Notes: a model not told the origin generated them from the letters alone. DNA of 64,000 nt from Flavobacterium sp. MK4S-17 (GCF_009848495.1 NZ_WWEP01000027.1:30056-94055); one strand, 5' to 3'; counted from the stretch's first letter, positions 15,955 to 25,153 are shown. Made by a program: numbers and translations.

Positions 15955-17004
15955 TTACTGCTTGAGTGAAGCCATATCAATAACAAACCGATACTTTACA
16001 TCGCTTCTTATCATCCTCTCATAGGCTTCATTAATATAATCCATATCAATTATCTCTACTTCAGATACAATACCTTTTTCGGCACAAAAATCAAGCATTT
16101 CCTGTGTTTGCGCTATACCGCCAATAAGGCTGCCCATTATGCTGCGGCGTTTGCCTATAAGGCTGAATGCAGGTATTTGCGATGGCTCCGGCGGAACGCC
16201 TACAATAATCATGGTTCCATTCTTTCTTAACAGCCCCAGGTAATCACTGTAGCTGTGCTTTGCAGAAACCGTATTAAGTATAAAATCAAAACTGTTCACT
16301 AGTGATGCCATAGCCTCTTTATCCGATGTCAGCACAAAGTGATGAGCGCCCAGTTTTTTTGCATCTGCCTCTTTAGAGGGAGAACCGCTAAGCATGGTAA
16401 CTTCTGCCCCAAAAGCTACAGCAAATTTTACTGCCATGTGCCCAAGCCCGCCAAGTCCCAGCACTGCTACTTTATGGCCTTTGCCTACATTAAGGTGCTT
16501 TAGCGGGGAATAAGTGGTTATACCTGCGCAAAGCAAAGGCGCAACACCACTAAGCGGTAACTTTTCTGAAATGTGGAGCGCATATTTTTCGTCAACGCTT
16601 ATGGTGGTAGAGTAGCCTCCGTAAGTAGGGGTTGTTGTACCCCTCTCATAACTATTATAGGTACCTGTCATTCCTTCCTCGCAATATTGCTCCTCGCCTT
16701 CAAGGCAGCTTGAACACTTGCGGCAGGAATCAACAAAACAGCCTACTCCTGCAAGATCGCCTACTTTGAAGTTTTTTACATTGCTTCCCACATTTACCAC
16801 ACGTCCCACAATTTCATGGCCGGGTACCAATGGGTAAATTGCCGGGCCCCATTCACTCCTTGCAGTATGGATATCGGAATGGCAAACACCACTAAATAAA
16901 ATATCAATCTGTATCTGGTCGGCACCCAAATCTTTCCTTTCAAATTGAAAAGGCTTTAACGGGTTTTCGGCATCGTAGGCCGCATAAGCTTTTACCTGAA
17001 TCAT
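15955..17004 (-). CDS. Zinc-dependent NAD(P) alcohol dehydrogenase (cinnamyl-alcohol type)
   Basis: A 349-residue medium-chain dehydrogenase. It shows the catalytic zinc site (SGVCHSDIHTARSEWG and VPGHEIVGRVVNVG), the structural zinc cysteines (C-x2-C-x2-C-x7-C in the CRKCSSCLEGEEQYC region) and the dinucleotide-binding GLGGLGHMAVKFA. The sequence is of the YahK/AdhA/CAD group, which reduces aldehydes with NADPH. Probable role: clearance of aldehydes. The rhodanese gene lies upstream on the same strand, 34 bp away. Confidence 0.92.
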   Translation of the reverse strand: MIQVKAYAAYDAENPLKPFQFERKDLGADQIQIDILFSGVCHSDIHTARSEWGPAIYPLVPGHEIVGRVVNVGSNVKNFKVGDLAGVGCFVDSCRKCSSCLEGEEQYCEEGMTGTYNSYERGTTTPTYGGYSTTISVDEKYALHISEKLPLSGVAPLLCAGITTYSPLKHLNVGKGHKVAVLGLGGLGHMAVKFAVAFGAEVTMLSGSPSKEADAKKLGAHHFVLTSDKEAMASLVNSFDFILNTVSAKHSYSDYLGLLRKNGTMIIVGVPPEPSQIPAFSLIGKRRSIMGSLIGGIAQTQEMLDFCAEKGIVSEVEIIDMDYINEAYERMIRSDVKYRFVIDMASLKQ

Positions 17005-17038
17005 TATATTGTGTTTTTAGAGATTAAATATTAAAAGG

Positions 17039-17422
17039 TTATTCTACGGGCAGCCCCGCCTCATTCCAGGCATCCATGCCACCATCAAGCTCAATTATTT
17101 TCTTAAAGCCTTTCTGCTCCATAATTTCTACTGCCTCGGCGCTTCTGCCCCCTGCTTTGCAATACACATATACCGGTACGTTTTTATCCAGTGTGTTTAA
17201 TTGCTCTTCAAAATCCTTATCATAAATATGCAGGTTTTTAGCTCCTTTAATGTGTCCGCTTTTATATTCGCCGGGTGTGCGCACATCTATAACCTGCCCT
17301 TCATCAGTTTGTATCTTTTCCAAAAATTCTTTTGGCTGTGCCAGTTCTGTAGATTGTTTCTGCTGTGCCTGGCAGCCTGTTAAGGCTACCAGTAATAGTA
17401 ACATTGCTGTTAATTTCTTCAT
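17039..17422 (-). CDS. Rhodanese-like domain lipoprotein
   Basis: A 127-residue protein. A lipoprotein signal peptide (MLLLLVALTGC, lipidated Cys about residue 18) is followed by one rhodanese domain: VIDVRTPGEYKSGHIKGAKNLH, then the active-site loop YVYCKAGGRSAEAVEIM with its catalytic cysteine. It would carry or transfer sulfane sulfur in the periplasm. It is divergent from hemN, and the hemN operator lies about 55 bp from this start. It probably shares a transcript with the dehydrogenase. Confidence 0.9.
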   Translation of the reverse strand: MKKLTAMLLLLVALTGCQAQQKQSTELAQPKEFLEKIQTDEGQVIDVRTPGEYKSGHIKGAKNLHIYDKDFEEQLNTLDKNVPVYVYCKAGGRSAEAVEIMEQKGFKKIIELDGGMDAWNEAGLPVE

Positions 17423-17475
17423 ATGTAGTTTTTATAGATTACTGCTAAAATTAAAAAAAGCTACAAAGCAATCCT

Positions 17476-17489
17476 ATGACATTTATCAT
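17476..17489 (+). promoter_or_regulatory. Fnr-type operator upstream of hemN
   Basis: ATGACATTTATCAT is an imperfect palindrome (ATGAyA-N2-TrTCAT). It is followed after 22 nt by a -7 box TAATTTTG (17512-17519), with a TTTG -33-like element at 17492-17495. The operator centre falls near -41 of the expected start, the class II activator position. Copies with the same 22-nt spacing precede ccoS and ccoI. Confidence 0.7.
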
Positions 17490-17511
17490 TTTTTGTTGGA
17501 AGATGGTGTAA

Positions 17512-17519
17512 TAATTTTG
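17512..17519 (+). promoter_or_regulatory. -7 box of hemN promoter
   Basis: TAATTTTG fits TAnnTTTG and lies 21 bp before the hemN start codon at 17541. Confidence 0.6.
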
Positions 17520-17540
17520 GACATTGGAAATAATGATGTT

Positions 17541-18905
17541 ATGGAAAATTTAATGATTCAAAAATATAATGTGCCTGGCCCCAGGTATACCAGCTATCCT
17601 ACAGTGCCTTACTGGGAAGATAAAGATTTTTCCTGTGGAGTTTGGCAGGATACACTACTTAAAGCTTTTAATGAAAGTAATACCACCGAAGGTATAAGCC
17701 TTTATATACACCTGCCTTTTTGCGAAAGTATGTGCACATTTTGCGGTTGCAATAAACGCATAACACGCAGGCACGAGGTAGAGGAAACGTATATTGGGGC
17801 CGTGCTTAAGGAATGGGATTTATATTGCGCCCTCCTCCCTGCAAAGCCAAGAATTAAAGAGCTTCATTTAGGAGGCGGTACCCCTACTTTTTTCAGTGCA
17901 GGCAATCTTGCTATCCTGATAAACGGTATCATGGAAAAAGCTGAAAAAGCAAATGGCTATGAATTTAGCTTTGAAGGGCATCCTAATAATACCACAAGGG
18001 CACATTTGCAGACATTGTATAACCTTGGTTTCAGGAGGGTGAGTTTTGGCGTGCAGGATTACAGCGAAAAAGTACAGATTGCCATTAACCGAATACAGCC
18101 TTTCCACAACGTGGCAAAAGTTACATTCTGGGCACGGGAAATAGGTTATACTTCCATTAGCCATGACCTTGTTTTCGGCCTTCCGTTTCAAACAGTGGCC
18201 AATGTTACCGATACCATTGAAAAAACAAAATCGCTGAGCCCGGACAGGATATCTTTTTACAGCTATGCGCATGTACCCTGGATAAAAGGCAACGGGCAGC
18301 GTGGTTTTGACGAAAGCAACCTGCCTAAAGATGAAGAAAAAAGAAAATTATATGAAACTGGAAAAAACCTGCTTGCGGAAAAAGGTTACCATGAAATAGG
18401 CATGGATCATTTTGCGCTGGAAACCGACTCTATGCATTCTGCATTTAAAAACGGCACACTGCACCGTAACTTCATGGGGTATAGTGCATCTAAAACACAG
18501 GTGATGATTGGGCTGGGTGTGTCCTCTATCAGCGATAGCTGGTATAGCTTTGCGCAAAATGAGAAAAACCTTGAAGAGTATTACAGGCTACTGGAACAGG
18601 AAATGTTACCGGTATTCAGGGGGCATTTGCTTACTGAAGAAGACCTCATCATTCGAAAACACATATTGAACCTGATGTGTTGTTTTAAAACATCATGGAA
18701 AGACGACAAACTGAAATTTGCAGAACTACCTGAAATTTTAACCAGCCTTTATGAAATGGAAAAAGACGGGTTACTGAAATTGTCAGATTATGAAATTGAA
18801 GTTACTGAGAAAGGAAAAGCTTTTGTAAGGAATATTTGCATGGCCTTTGACCTCAGGCTGAAGCGAAAAGCACCGGAAACCAAACTTTTTTCGATGACGG
18901 TTTAA
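17541..18905 (+). CDS. hemN: Oxygen-independent coproporphyrinogen III oxidase
   Basis: A 454-residue radical-SAM enzyme. It decarboxylates coproporphyrinogen III to protoporphyrinogen IX without oxygen, in heme synthesis. It carries the 4Fe-4S/SAM motif C61-x3-C65-x2-C68 (CESMCTFCGC), preceded by the family start KYNVPGPRYTSYPTVPYW, plus HLGGGTPTFF and GHPNNTT. The length equals that of true HemN (about 455), not the shorter HemW. The start at ATG 17541 leaves the promoter and operator outside the gene; upstream in-frame codons are not HemN-like. Supplying heme for the neighbouring cbb3 oxidase under low oxygen is the likely reason for the shared operator. Confidence 0.96.
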   Translation: MENLMIQKYNVPGPRYTSYPTVPYWEDKDFSCGVWQDTLLKAFNESNTTEGISLYIHLPFCESMCTFCGCNKRITRRHEVEETYIGAVLKEWDLYCALLPAKPRIKELHLGGGTPTFFSAGNLAILINGIMEKAEKANGYEFSFEGHPNNTTRAHLQTLYNLGFRRVSFGVQDYSEKVQIAINRIQPFHNVAKVTFWAREIGYTSISHDLVFGLPFQTVANVTDTIEKTKSLSPDRISFYSYAHVPWIKGNGQRGFDESNLPKDEEKRKLYETGKNLLAEKGYHEIGMDHFALETDSMHSAFKNGTLHRNFMGYSASKTQVMIGLGVSSISDSWYSFAQNEKNLEEYYRLLEQEMLPVFRGHLLTEEDLIIRKHILNLMCCFKTSWKDDKLKFAELPEILTSLYEMEKDGLLKLSDYEIEVTEKGKAFVRNICMAFDLRLKRKAPETKLFSMTV

Positions 18906-18910
18906 TAATA

Positions 18911-18942
18911 AAAAAGGACAGCTGATTTAGCTGCCCTTTTTT
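18911..18942. terminator. Bidirectional terminator between hemN and the cco cluster
   Basis: AAAAAGGaCAGCT and AGCTGcCCTTTTT pair around GATTT with one mismatch. T-runs face both ways. It serves the convergent hemN and SafE-like genes. Confidence 0.75.
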
Positions 18943-18945
18943 ATA

Positions 18946-19659
18946 TCAGTGATTTATTAAGCCACAATCGGGGCTGCTTTGCACAAAAAGGCTTGCATTT
19001 GCCGGTGAAATAAAGGGTATGCCCAAGCCGAGGCCGCGCATTATAAAAAGCATACCTATAAAAACGGTTACATAAGGCACTACCCTTGTAAACATCCTCC
19101 GGGATGAATTCCCTAAGAACCCTGTTGCATAAACTACTATACTCATTAACGGTATAGTGCCTGTACCGTATAAAACCATATATAAAACCCCAAGCTGTAC
19201 ATTTTGCATGGCTATGGCACCAAATAATGCGGCATATACCAGCCCGCAGGGTAAAAACCCGTTGAAAAGCCCGGCGGTATATAAGGCTGCATTTCCTTTT
19301 TTCCTTAACCTGCTTCCAAGGCCTGCTTTTACTTTAGATATCAACCTGTAAACAGGCTTGGAAAAGTTATATTTTGCAAAAACTCTTTCAGGCACCATTA
19401 CTATTATAATCATAATTATACCAGCCAGTATGGAAAGCTGCTGCTGCATCCCGGCCAGGTAAAACCCTTTGCCCAGCATGCCAAACACTGCACCAAGAAT
19501 GCCATAGGCAGTAAGCCTGCCTGAATGGTATAAAAGTACCTGTATGGCCTTTTGAGCCGGATTATTCCTGCTTAAAGGCAGCATCATGGCAATAGGCCCG
19601 CACATGCCTATGCAGTGCAGGCTGGAAACCAATCCTAAAAGTAATGCAGAATACAGCAT
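18946..19659 (-). CDS. Sulfite exporter TauE/SafE-like membrane protein of the cbb3 cluster
   Basis: A 237-residue protein with about six membrane helices. Its first helix ends in SSLHCIGMCGPIAMMLPL, a conserved Cys-x3-Cys motif of the SafE/CcoS-cluster type related to the DsbD transmembrane domain, and a second module contains NGFLPCGLVYAAL. In Bacteroidota this gene closes the cbb3 oxidase operon and is thought to help cofactor (copper or thiol) handling; that role is inferred from the neighbourhood. It begins 9 bp after the FixH-like gene stop. Confidence 0.88.
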   Translation of the reverse strand: MLYSALLLGLVSSLHCIGMCGPIAMMLPLSRNNPAQKAIQVLLYHSGRLTAYGILGAVFGMLGKGFYLAGMQQQLSILAGIIMIIIVMVPERVFAKYNFSKPVYRLISKVKAGLGSRLRKKGNAALYTAGLFNGFLPCGLVYAALFGAIAMQNVQLGVLYMVLYGTGTIPLMSIVVYATGFLGNSSRRMFTRVVPYVTVFIGMLFIMRGLGLGIPFISPANASLFVQSSPDCGLINH

Positions 19660-19668
19660 TATAAACCT

Positions 19669-20121
19669 TTATAAGTTTAGCATTTCTTTATTAATATAGC
19701 CCTTGCCCTGGTATTCCCAGTCAATGGTAATGTCCCAGCGGCCGCCTGCCAGGCTGCTTTTAGGTATGAGCAGATAGGGTTGGGATAATGAAATGGGCAT
19801 TTCAAAATCCAGCGCCTGGTTAGACGGCCTGTATAGGGACACTTTCCCGCTAATTTGTTTTACATCAAAACCTTCGGGAAATAGTATTTTTATCTCCTCT
19901 TGGTTATTTTCAATCTTTACCTTATCCTGTAACAATGCAGCATTCTGCTCTTTGTCGAGCTGGGCCTGCAATATCCTCTCCTGCTTGTAATATTCATCTA
20001 TAACAAGCTCATTATCATATTTGTGGTCTGACTGTACTTTTATAACAAAATAAAGTATGAACCCCATGAAAAACAGGAATGCCAATACAATTCCCGCTCC
20101 CCAGTTAAATTTTATTTTCAT
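19669..20121 (-). CDS. ccoH: FixH/CcoH family protein
   Basis: A 150-residue protein. One N-terminal transmembrane helix (about residues 8-27) is followed by a periplasmic domain with YNELVIDEYYKQE-like spacing and a C-terminal beta domain (RWDITIDWEYQGKGY). These are the traits of FixH/CcoH, an assembly factor for cbb3 oxidase. The position between ccoG and the SafE-like gene supports the call. It is separated from ccoG by 11 bp. Confidence 0.88.
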   Translation of the reverse strand: MKIKFNWGAGIVLAFLFFMGFILYFVIKVQSDHKYDNELVIDEYYKQERILQAQLDKEQNAALLQDKVKIENNQEEIKILFPEGFDVKQISGKVSLYRPSNQALDFEMPISLSQPYLLIPKSSLAGGRWDITIDWEYQGKGYINKEMLNL

Positions 20122-20132
20122 AATAATATGCT

Positions 20133-21542
20133 TTAGTTAAAACTACGAGGGCCTAAAAAGTTGGTGGTTTCCGTTTCAATAAGCCTTTCTCCATCATACA
20201 CTTCAAGGGTTATTTTTGTTTTATCTCCTTTAAGAAAAGCAGGATTTATTTCTACAAACAATGTGCCCTGAGCCATGCCTTCCTTAGGTACCTTAAACCT
20301 GGCTTTGCCTACTATTTTTACGTTACCTTGTGGTTTTACCAGTTTAAAATATACATCATTAAACTGTTTGGTAGTTTTGTTTACTACCTTATAAGTAAAA
20401 ACATTACTTATATTATCCCCTTTGTGCTGGTACAGCTGCCCCGGCAGCCTTAAAACAGTTGCCTCAACATCATTGCGCAAAAACAGCATTCCGGTAAAAA
20501 CCCCCAACAGTATTACCAATACGGCTGTATATCCTTTCATCCTTGCGGTAAAGGCGAATTTTTCCTTTTTGGTTATTTCATCTTCACTGGCATAACGTAT
20601 AAGCCCTTTAGGAAAACCAACCTTGTCCATTACTGTATTGCACTCATCAATACAAGCTGTACAATTGGTACATTCCAGTTGCGTCCCGTTCCTTATATCA
20701 ATACCCGTTGGGCATACATGCACACAAAGCTTGCAGTCTATACAATCACCCTTACCGGAAAGTAGGCGGTCTTCATTTTTTACAATCCTGCCACGCCCCG
20801 CAATCCGCTCTCCCCTTTCATGGTCGTAGGCTACTATAATGGATTTATTATCTAGTAATACTCCCTGAAGCCTGCCGTAAGGACAGGCAATGATGCATAC
20901 CTGCTCCCTGAACCATGCAAATACAAAGTAGAAAACCGCAGTAAAAATCAGCAGGGCAATAAGGTTGCCTAAATGCGCTGCTGGCCCGTCCTGAACCATT
21001 TGTATAAGTTTATCGCTGCCCACAAGGTAAGCCAGGAATATATTGGCTATTGCAAAAGATATTATAAAGAATATAAACCATTTTAAAAGCCTTTTCCTGA
21101 TTTTTTCAGCATTCCACTCCATTTTATCGAGTTTCATCTGAGCCGGCCTATCGCCATCAATCCAATATTCTATGCGCCTGAAAACCATTTCCATAAAAAT
21201 GGTTTGGGGGCAAACCCACCCGCAAAACAGGCGGCCAAAAGCAACAGTAAAAAGTGCCACAAACACTACCCCTATTATCATGGAGATAACAAACAGGTGA
21301 AAATCCTGCGGCCAGAAAGGGAAACCAAATATATTGAACCTGCGCTCCAGCACATTGAACATTAAAAACTGGTTGCCGTTTATTTTTATAAATGGGGCTA
21401 TGAAAAGGAAAGCCAATAGGAAATAACTCACTATTTTCCGTTTCTCATAGAACTTGCCGGACGGTTTTTTTGGATAGACCCATGACCTTTTCCCTTCATC
21501 ATTTATCGTCCCTATTTTGTCGCGAAACCCCTCGTCCATCAT
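20133..21542 (-). CDS. ccoG: Cytochrome c oxidase accessory protein CcoG
   Basis: A 469-residue membrane iron-sulfur protein, homologous to RdxA/FixG. Several membrane helices are interrupted by a ferredoxin region with CIDCKLCVHVCPTGIDIR and CTNCTACIDECN, two 4Fe-4S binding sets. A periplasmic Ig-like C-terminal domain follows (from about residue 350). CcoG reduces copper(II) for delivery to the cbb3 active site. A second ATG lies one codon in. It is 14 bp downstream of ccoP. Confidence 0.95.
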   Translation of the reverse strand: MMDEGFRDKIGTINDEGKRSWVYPKKPSGKFYEKRKIVSYFLLAFLFIAPFIKINGNQFLMFNVLERRFNIFGFPFWPQDFHLFVISMIIGVVFVALFTVAFGRLFCGWVCPQTIFMEMVFRRIEYWIDGDRPAQMKLDKMEWNAEKIRKRLLKWFIFFIISFAIANIFLAYLVGSDKLIQMVQDGPAAHLGNLIALLIFTAVFYFVFAWFREQVCIIACPYGRLQGVLLDNKSIIVAYDHERGERIAGRGRIVKNEDRLLSGKGDCIDCKLCVHVCPTGIDIRNGTQLECTNCTACIDECNTVMDKVGFPKGLIRYASEDEITKKEKFAFTARMKGYTAVLVILLGVFTGMLFLRNDVEATVLRLPGQLYQHKGDNISNVFTYKVVNKTTKQFNDVYFKLVKPQGNVKIVGKARFKVPKEGMAQGTLFVEINPAFLKGDKTKITLEVYDGERLIETETTNFLGPRSFN

Positions 21543-21556
21543 TTTAAATTTTAAAT

Positions 21557-22510
21557 TTATTTTGCCGCTTCAGAAGCCTGCCCGACATCATTACCTGCGG
21601 TTTGTTCGGCCGTGCCTGCATCGGCTCCTGCATTATCATCTTTCCAAACCTCACCATCCGGTGCTTTAGGATCCGGCGGATTAGTACCCTGTAATGAAAG
21701 CACATAACTTGCTACCATCTGAATTTCAGAAGGTTTTAATGTACCTTTCCAGGCTACCATACCTTTACCGTCGCGCCCTCCCTCGTTAATTGTATGGAAA
21801 ACATTTTTAATGCCGCCACCCAGTATCCAGAATTCATCTGTAAGGTTAGGGCCGATTGCACCACCACCGTCTGCCCTGTGGCAGGCTGCACAGTTGGTTT
21901 CAAAAATTGTTTTCCCCTGTGCAAGTTCGCCGGCATCTGTCAGCAGTGTAACTGTGTTGGCATCAATAAGGTCTTTGGCTGTTTTTTTGTATTCTTCCAC
22001 AGCAAGCCTCGCTTCTGCCATTTCTGCCTCAAATTCCTCTTTCTGGTTATAATCGCCTGCTATGTGGAACCTTACAAGGTAAATAACACCAAACAGTATA
22101 GTTGCGTAAAAAAGGTAAACCCACCATGGCGGCAATACATTATCCAGTTCCTTAATGCCATCATAATCATGATTCATCATTATTTCGCCTTCCTGCTCAA
22201 TAGGTTTTGATTTGCCGAAAAACGTTTTAAGTTTTTTAAACCATTTACTATCCTTAAGGTTTACAGCTTCTGCCGCTGCAAGCCTGGCTTTCTGTTCTTC
22301 TGTAAGCATGGCATAGGTAACCCTGTCTATAGCACTGATAACAATTTCTATAGCTATTTGCAGGAACAGGAATACAAACAGGAATACCGATACCAAAGGA
22401 TATTTTAAAAATGCCGGCCTGTCGCCTGAATCAATAAAGTATTCCAATGCCATGAAAACCAAGGCAAAAAGTATGGGAACCCTTACATATACCGGAATTA
22501 ACTTTTTCAT
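21557..22510 (-). CDS. ccoP: cbb3-type cytochrome c oxidase subunit III (single-heme CcoP)
   Basis: A 317-residue protein. It has two N-terminal membrane helices (about 8-24 and 37-60), a further helix at about 129-147 after the CcoP-type LDNVLPPWWVYLFYATI stretch, and a C-terminal cytochrome c domain with one heme motif, C207-A-A-C210-H211. The axial methionine is probably in GKGMVAWKG. Proteobacterial CcoP has two c-hemes. Only one heme motif is present here, as is common in Bacteroidota. The last 40 residues are an Ala/Asp/Gly-rich tail. It follows ccoQ by 21 bp. Confidence 0.95.
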   Translation of the reverse strand: MKKLIPVYVRVPILFALVFMALEYFIDSGDRPAFLKYPLVSVFLFVFLFLQIAIEIVISAIDRVTYAMLTEEQKARLAAAEAVNLKDSKWFKKLKTFFGKSKPIEQEGEIMMNHDYDGIKELDNVLPPWWVYLFYATILFGVIYLVRFHIAGDYNQKEEFEAEMAEARLAVEEYKKTAKDLIDANTVTLLTDAGELAQGKTIFETNCAACHRADGGGAIGPNLTDEFWILGGGIKNVFHTINEGGRDGKGMVAWKGTLKPSEIQMVASYVLSLQGTNPPDPKAPDGEVWKDDNAGADAGTAEQTAGNDVGQASEAAK

Positions 22511-22531
22511 AATTACTACTTTTAAATTTGG

Positions 22532-22717
22532 TTATTGGTTTATGCTGCCTTCATCTGAAAAGGGCAAATTGCTCATTTCGGCAATTTTATCCTTTTTATA
22601 AGTATATACCCATGTGTACAGCCCTACAAAAAAGAGGAAGAAAATCAGCAGTGATATTATCGGGTATATCTCAATTCCTGAGATAGATTCCATATTATGT
22701 TTTACAAACTTCAGCAT
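22532..22717 (-). CDS. ccoQ: cbb3-type oxidase subunit CcoQ/FixQ
   Basis: A 61-residue protein with one membrane helix (ISLLIFFLFFVGLYTWVYTY) and a short charged tail (KKDKIAEMSNLPF), as in CcoQ. CcoQ stabilises the assembled oxidase. The true start may be the internal ATG eight codons in (22693), which gives MESISGIEIYPII. It starts 6 bp after the ccoNO stop. Confidence 0.85.
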   Translation of the reverse strand: MLKFVKHNMESISGIEIYPIISLLIFFLFFVGLYTWVYTYKKDKIAEMSNLPFSDEGSINQ

Positions 22718-22723
22718 GGTATA

Positions 22724-24928
22724 TTATTTTAAATTTTCGGCTGTTCCATCAGCATTTTTAATTTTAATATCAGTTCCCAGGCGTTGCAGATAGGCTATAA
22801 GTGCTACAATTTCACGCTCTTTCATTGGTACAAACTCCTCGCCCCTTGCTATTGCAGCCTTTTTGCTCTCCTCATAACTCTTAACAAAGTCAGGGTCGCT
22901 GTGCAGGTTCTGTTCAATTTTTGCCGTTTGCTCCGCTATGGATTTTTTTGCATTGGCAATATCTTCTTCGGTGTAAGGCACACCAAGTTTTACCATTACC
23001 TCCATTTTCTTTTCAGTTTCGCTATAGTCCATCTTTTTGTTGTCAAACAGCCATTTATAACCCGGCATTATAGAGCCTGCGGATGTACTTTGCGGATCCC
23101 ACATGTGGTTAAAATGCCAGTTGTCGCTATACTTGCCACCTACCCTCATAAGGTCAGGCCCGGTTCTTTTAGACCCCCACAGGAATGGGTGGTCATACAC
23201 ATACTCGCCCGATTTTGAGTACTCGCCATAACGTTCCACCTCACTACGGAAAGGACGTATCATTTGGGAGTGGCAGCCCACACAGCCTTCCCTTATATAC
23301 AGGTCACGCCCTTCAAGTTCCAGTGGTGTATATGGTTTTACGGTAGATATGGTAGGGATATTTGATTTTACCATTATGGTAGGCACTATTTGTATAATAC
23401 CGCCTATAAGTATTGCTACTGTTGCCAGTATTGTAAGCTGTATGGGTTTTCTTTCCAGCCATGGGTGGAATTTTTCGCCCCTTAGCCTTTTAGAGCTGAT
23501 TTTTTGCAGTTCCGGTGCTTCAGCAAGTTCGTCTTCAATAGGCTGCCCCTGCCTTACAGTCATTATAATATTATATACAAGTACCAGCAAGCCTATAACA
23601 AATAAGGTACCTCCTATAGCCCTCATCCAGTACATTGGCATAATCTGTTTTACAGTTTCAAGGAAGTTTCCATAAACAAGGGAACCATCGGGGTTAAACT
23701 GTTTCCACATACTTGCCTGTGTAAAACCTGCTACATACATTGGTAATGCATACAGTATTATACCTAATGTACCTATCCAGAAGTGGAAATTAGCCAGTTT
23801 GGTAGAAAACAATGTTGTTTTTGTCATACGCGGCACAAGCCAGTATATCATACCAAAAGTCAGGAAACCGTTCCAGGCAAGTGCCCCCACGTGAACGTGT
23901 GCTACAATCCAGTCGGTAAAGTGGGCTATAGAGTTTACATTTTTAAGCGATAGCATAGGCCCCTCAAAAGTTGCCATACCATAACCGGTAACTGCTACTA
24001 CAAAGAATTTTAAAACAGGGTCTGTCCTTACCTTATCCCATGCGCCACGAAGGGTTAACAAACCGTTTATCATACCTCCCCATGAAGGTGCTATCAGCAT
24101 TACAGAGAATACTACCCCAAGGTTTTGCGCCCAGTCAGGCAAGGCAGAATACAACAAGTGATGCGGCCCTGCCCAGATATAAATAAATATCAGTGACCAA
24201 AAGTGTATAATGGAAAGCCTATAGGAGTAAACAGGCCTGTTAGCTGCCTTAGGCAGGAAGTAATACATTAACCCAAGAAACGGAGTGGTAAGGAAAAAAG
24301 CCACGGCATTGTGCCCATACCACCACTGCACCAGTGCATCCTGTACGCCAGCGTACACTGAATAACTTTTCATGCCGTTTACAGGCAGCTCAAGGCTGTT
24401 GAAAATGTGCAGCACTGCAACTGTTACAAATGTGGCTATATAAAACCAGATGGCCACATAAAGGTGGCGCTCCCTCCTTTTTAATATGGTACCTATCATA
24501 TTTACACCGAAAGCTACCCAAACAAGGGCAATGGCTATATCTATCGGCCATTCAAGCTCGGCATATTCTTTTGAGGTAGTATAGCCCAAAGGAAGCGATA
24601 TTGCTGCTGCCACAATTATAAGCTGCCATCCCCAAAAGTTGAAATTACTTAAAAAATTGCTGTACATGCGGGCTTTTAAAAGCCTTTGCAGCGAGTAGTA
24701 AACACCTGCAAAAATAGCATTGCCCACAAAGGCAAAAATTACCGCATTAGTATGCAAAGGCCTTAACCTGCCATAGCTTAGCCATGAAATCCCGTCGGTT
24801 AGGTTGGGGAACATATACATTGAAGCTATCAACAAGCCGACAAGCATCCCCACAACGCCAAACACTATTGTGGCATAGAGGAACTTTTTAACTATTTTAT
24901 TGTCATAATAAAATTGCTGCACTTCCAT
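22724..24928 (-). CDS. ccoNO: Fused cbb3-type cytochrome c oxidase subunits I and II (CcoN-CcoO)
   Basis: A 734-residue fusion. Residues about 1-480 are CcoN, a 12-helix heme-copper oxidase with the histidines for low-spin heme, CuB and heme b3; examples are the Leu-His-Thr-Asn-Ala-Val (RPLHTNAVIFAF), the WWYGHNAV CuB-tyrosine region and VAHVHVGALAWNG. From about residue 500 a membrane anchor leads into CcoO, a cytochrome c domain with C549-V-G-C552-H553. The complex reduces oxygen with high affinity and pumps protons. Such N-O fusions are known in Bacteroidota. It starts 2 bp after ccoS. Confidence 0.97.
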   Translation of the reverse strand: MEVQQFYYDNKIVKKFLYATIVFGVVGMLVGLLIASMYMFPNLTDGISWLSYGRLRPLHTNAVIFAFVGNAIFAGVYYSLQRLLKARMYSNFLSNFNFWGWQLIIVAAAISLPLGYTTSKEYAELEWPIDIAIALVWVAFGVNMIGTILKRRERHLYVAIWFYIATFVTVAVLHIFNSLELPVNGMKSYSVYAGVQDALVQWWYGHNAVAFFLTTPFLGLMYYFLPKAANRPVYSYRLSIIHFWSLIFIYIWAGPHHLLYSALPDWAQNLGVVFSVMLIAPSWGGMINGLLTLRGAWDKVRTDPVLKFFVVAVTGYGMATFEGPMLSLKNVNSIAHFTDWIVAHVHVGALAWNGFLTFGMIYWLVPRMTKTTLFSTKLANFHFWIGTLGIILYALPMYVAGFTQASMWKQFNPDGSLVYGNFLETVKQIMPMYWMRAIGGTLFVIGLLVLVYNIIMTVRQGQPIEDELAEAPELQKISSKRLRGEKFHPWLERKPIQLTILATVAILIGGIIQIVPTIMVKSNIPTISTVKPYTPLELEGRDLYIREGCVGCHSQMIRPFRSEVERYGEYSKSGEYVYDHPFLWGSKRTGPDLMRVGGKYSDNWHFNHMWDPQSTSAGSIMPGYKWLFDNKKMDYSETEKKMEVMVKLGVPYTEEDIANAKKSIAEQTAKIEQNLHSDPDFVKSYEESKKAAIARGEEFVPMKEREIVALIAYLQRLGTDIKIKNADGTAENLK

Positions 24929-24930
24929 AA

Positions 24931-25104
24931 TTAATTATTGTTATTTGTTTTGGTTTTCTTTTTTAATTCGTCGTCAAAAAGTATCCTGACCGATGGTGTA
25001 TAGTCATCATCATACTGCCCGCTTTTAACTGCCTTTACAAAGGCAAAAAAGAAAGCTATGGCAACCACTATACTAATGGAGATTAATAAATAGATTACGC
25101 TCAT
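24931..25104 (-). CDS. ccoS: cbb3-type oxidase assembly protein CcoS
   Basis: A 57-residue frame from ATG at 25104 to TAA at 24931. It begins MSVIYLLISISIVVAIAF, a single membrane helix. FVKAVKSGQYDD and a PSVRILFDDE-type end follow, the standard CcoS/FixS pattern (membrane helix, then S-G-Q-F/Y-D-D). CcoS is needed to insert cofactors into cbb3 oxidase. The gene is short and easily missed. It lies between ccoI and ccoNO, with its own operator and -7 box in front. Confidence 0.93.
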   Translation of the reverse strand: MSVIYLLISISIVVAIAFFFAFVKAVKSGQYDDDYTPSVRILFDDELKKKTKTNNNN

Positions 25105-25123
25105 ACCCTTAAATTTATGTTAA

Positions 25124-25131
25124 CAAAATTA
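25124..25131 (-). promoter_or_regulatory. -7 box of ccoS-ccoNO promoter
   Basis: On the minus strand TAATTTTG lies 19 bp before the ccoS start codon. It is identical to the hemN -7 box and lies at the same distance from its operator. Confidence 0.6.
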
Positions 25132-25153
25132 CCCCTGCCCAACGGCATAAAAC

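Noticed and set aside
17250..17540. Longer N-terminus for hemN
   Set aside because: The frame stays open upstream, but it would cross the promoter, the operator and the divergent rhodanese gene, and the added residues are not HemN-like.
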